From Gammaproteobacteria bacterium (GTDB lineage Bacteria > Pseudomonadota > Gammaproteobacteria > GRL18), in assembly GCA_030632625.1 (NCBI GenBank), contig DAOVUK010000129.1, positions 1-7,784 on the forward strand: 7,784 bases of DNA, read 5' to 3'. Positions 6,013-7,784 of this stretch are shown piece after piece; the first letter of the stretch is position 1; every line of letters begins with the position of its first letter. The position numbers and the translations under genes were made by a program. The notes below the pieces were generated by a model, which saw only the letters and a list, made by a program, of their open reading frames with translations, was not told the DNA's origin and ran no database searches.

Positions 6013-7404
6013 ATGGCAAAAGCAATAACAGCAGTTTTTCTCTGTAACGAATGCGGCGACACTTTTTCCAAATGGCAGGGGCAATGTGATACTTGCGGAT
6101 CATGGAATACTCTAAAGGAATTTAAAGAGCCTAAAGGTCTTAAAAGTTCAAAAGGGACGGTGAGTTTAAAAGGCTATGCCGGTGCCAAAGAATCTGTGCA
6201 GAAACTCAGTGAAGTTAAACTGGACGAAATGCCAAGGTTCAGTACCCGAAACAGTGAATTTGATCGGGTGCTGGGCGGCGGCATTGTACCGGGCAGTGTT
6301 ATTTTACTGGCCGGCACACCCGGTGCAGGAAAATCCACATTGACGCTGCAGACGCTTTGCGAACTCAGCCATAACACCCCGTCAATTTATTTCAGTGGTG
6401 AGGAATCACTGTCACAAATAGCTATGCGTGCGGCACGTCTGAAATTGCCCACCGAGCATCTGGATATTGCTGCAGAGACAGATGTTCTGGCAGTGCTGAC
6501 CATGATCAGTGAACTTAAGGTCAGACTGGTGGTGATTGATTCGCTGCAGTCGATGTATCATCCGGATGTTCAGGGTGTGCCGGGCGGTGTGACCCAGTTG
6601 AAAGAGTGTGCTCATGCCTTAACCCAGTACGCCAAGCAAAATGGTGTGGCAATGATTGTTATTTGCCATACCACCAAAGATGGCGGGGTGGCAGGACCCA
6701 GAGTCGTTGAGCACATTGCCGATGTTATGATGCACCTGCTGGTGATGGAAGGCTCCCGTTTTCGCGAGTTACGCTCGCAGAAAAATCGTTTTGGTTCCAT
6801 TAATGAGTTAGGCATTCTAGCCATGATGCCGGACAATGGCTATCTGCGGGCAGTGACTGATCCCTCGGCTATATTTTTGAATCGCAGTCGTCAGCCTCAT
6901 CCGGGTTCAATGGTGGCGGCCTTATGGGAAGGTTCCCGTTCAATGCTGGTAGAGCTGCAGTCTCTTGTGGTTGAATCAAGTCAGGGTAATCCCAGAAGAC
7001 TGGCTGTGGGACTGGATCAAAACCGGCTTAATATGCTGGTCGCTATTCTTATGCGCCATGGCAATATGGCCATCTTTGATCAGGAACTTTATGTTAATCT
7101 GGTGGGCGGCCTTAAAATATCCGACCCGAGTACTGATCTGCCATTAGTATTATCGATGGTTTCATCTTTTCAAAATCGCGTCATCCCGCAAGATTGGCTG
7201 GCCTTTGGAGAGGTGGGTCTGTCCGGTGAAATCCGTGCCATTCCCAGTGGTCTGGAGCGCATCAGACAGGCAGCACAGCAGGGATTTCGTCACTGCATCT
7301 GTCCTAAGGCGAATGCCCCTAAAAAGACACCTTCCGGCATTTCGGTCTATGGTGTTGATACCCTGGTCGAGGCGATAGATACCCTGGACTCTATGCAGGA
7401 ATAA
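6013..7404 (+). CDS. radA: DNA repair protein RadA (Sms)
   Basis: RecA-like ATPase that drives branch migration of recombination intermediates in DNA repair. At 463 aa it is full length (E. coli 460). A C4 zinc finger occupies 11-28 (C11, C14, C25, C28 in CNECG...CDTCG). Walker A is at 101-109 (GTPGAGKST), and Walker B is VVIDS with D176. The RadA-specific KNRFG motif is at 257-261. The Lon-protease-like C-terminal domain runs from about 285 to the end, with NPRRLAVGLDQNR, LVGGLKI and FGEVGLSGEIR; in this family it is a scaffold and not a protease. Walker A has T102 where many family members have D or N, a mild change. ATG 6013 gives the usual MAKA start; the upstream signal is only a purine run (aagaaaag, 5996-6003). 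Two hairpins separate it from the gene before, so it may have its own promoter. The next gene converges on it. Confidence 0.97.
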   Translation: MAKAITAVFLCNECGDTFSKWQGQCDTCGSWNTLKEFKEPKGLKSSKGTVSLKGYAGAKESVQKLSEVKLDEMPRFSTRNSEFDRVLGGGIVPGSVILLAGTPGAGKSTLTLQTLCELSHNTPSIYFSGEESLSQIAMRAARLKLPTEHLDIAAETDVLAVLTMISELKVRLVVIDSLQSMYHPDVQGVPGGVTQLKECAHALTQYAKQNGVAMIVICHTTKDGGVAGPRVVEHIADVMMHLLVMEGSRFRELRSQKNRFGSINELGILAMMPDNGYLRAVTDPSAIFLNRSRQPHPGSMVAALWEGSRSMLVELQSLVVESSQGNPRRLAVGLDQNRLNMLVAILMRHGNMAIFDQELYVNLVGGLKISDPSTDLPLVLSMVSSFQNRVIPQDWLAFGEVGLSGEIRAIPSGLERIRQAAQQGFRHCICPKANAPKKTPSGISVYGVDTLVEAIDTLDSMQE

Positions 7405-7414
7405 TGCAAATTTT

Positions 7415-7439
7415 CTTATCTATGGATGGATACTAATTA
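7415..7439 (+). repeat. Possible diverged copy of the MITE-like element end
   Basis: This stretch matches the right end of the inverted-repeat element (3837-3861) at 20 of 25 positions when aligned by eye without gaps. All five differences are C/T or G/A transitions. It fills most of the short junction between radA and the converging gene, and includes that gene's stop codon (7433-7435). No partner arm or inner arm is visible nearby, so if it is related it is only a remnant. Confidence 0.4.
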
Positions 7440-7784
7440 TTCTGTTTAAACTTCAGCGATTGCTGTATTTCTTCAGCAGACTGTAAATGCTTTATATTTT
7501 TTATGTTTAATGATTCCACAAAAATCAGTGTGGCCGTATTATCTTTATCAGGAAACTGAGCGGTCATCTGGCCCTCTTTATCAAGTAATATCGGAAAACT
7601 TTTTTTACGCATCGATGGTATCGCCACATATTTCGAAATCAGACCAGGCATTCCGCTGATATCTGTTATATAAACGATATGCTGTTTGATAAGATATTCT
7701 TTGCCTATACCGGACAGCGCTTCTGTGATTAATTGACCTCCGGCCTTATCCCGGCTGAACAGGATAATCCGGGTTTCATTATTG
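7433..7784 (-). CDS. Uncharacterised protein, C-terminal part, possibly thioredoxin-like
   Basis: Read on the minus strand, the frame stays open from its TAG stop at 7433-7435 to the right edge, giving 116 visible residues with the start outside. The ATG at 7649-7651 is internal, because clear protein-like sequence continues upstream of it. The visible part begins NNETRIILFSRDKAGGQL and continues through IVYITDISGMPGLISK, SFPILLDKEGQ and ATLIFVESLNIKNI. The alternation of a strand (RIILFS), a helix, a strand (HIVYITD), a helix, then a strand pair (FPILLD, ATLIFV) suggests a thioredoxin-like fold. No CxxC motif is present in this part. I do not recognise a named family and assign no function. 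It converges on radA with 28 bp between the two stop codons and no obvious terminator hairpin there. Confidence 0.72.
   Translation of the reverse strand, partial: NNETRIILFSRDKAGGQLITEALSGIGKEYLIKQHIVYITDISGMPGLISKYVAIPSMRKKSFPILLDKEGQMTAQFPDKDNTATLIFVESLNIKNIKHLQSAEEIQQSLKFKQNN

Noticed and set aside
5701..6084. 127-codon minus-strand ORF across the JmjC-like gene end, the palindromes and the radA start
   Set aside because: It runs through both inverted repeats and two real coding regions, and the translation shows no family features.
7649..7651. ATG at 7649-7651 as start of the minus-strand gene
   Set aside because: The frame continues upstream to the window edge with convincing protein-like sequence (ILFSRDKAGGQ, VYITDISG), so this methionine is internal.

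Overview
This 7.8 kb window is ordinary chromosomal DNA, most likely from a gammaproteobacterium. PepN and RadA resemble the Escherichia coli proteins over their whole lengths, base composition is moderately AT-rich by eye, and genes are tightly packed. I cannot name a genus. The short palindromic repeats between genes suggest a repeat-rich genome of an environmental or symbiotic lineage, but that is inference.

Layout on the + strand: the 3' part of alanine racemase (alr, open at the left edge); aminopeptidase N (pepN, start codon inside the end of alr); a 133 bp imperfect inverted repeat resembling a MITE; a secreted alkaline phosphatase; a 13 bp tandem repeat; a JmjC/cupin-like protein with an Fe(II) facial triad; two adjacent perfect inverted repeats; and the recombination protein radA. 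On the - strand, converging on radA, is the 3' part of an unidentified, possibly thioredoxin-like gene that is open at the right edge. No gap between genes exceeds 160 bp. I see no tRNA, rRNA, CRISPR array, riboswitch or transposase gene.

The genes do not form one pathway. alr supplies D-alanine for peptidoglycan, pepN trims cytoplasmic peptides, the phosphatase releases phosphate in the periplasm, the JmjC-like protein is a putative 2-oxoglutarate oxygenase of unknown substrate, and radA works in recombinational repair. alr and pepN look translationally coupled. The phosphatase and JmjC-like genes could share a transcript (48 bp apart). radA may be separately expressed, because two strong hairpins precede it.

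No new defence or biosynthetic system is visible. The unusual content is the repeats: an in-frame 18 bp tandem array that adds about 36 residues to alanine racemase, a MITE-like element ending three bases before the phosphatase ribosome-binding site, a 28 bp perfect palindrome beside a 21 bp-stem hairpin, and a diverged copy of the MITE end at the 3' junction of radA.
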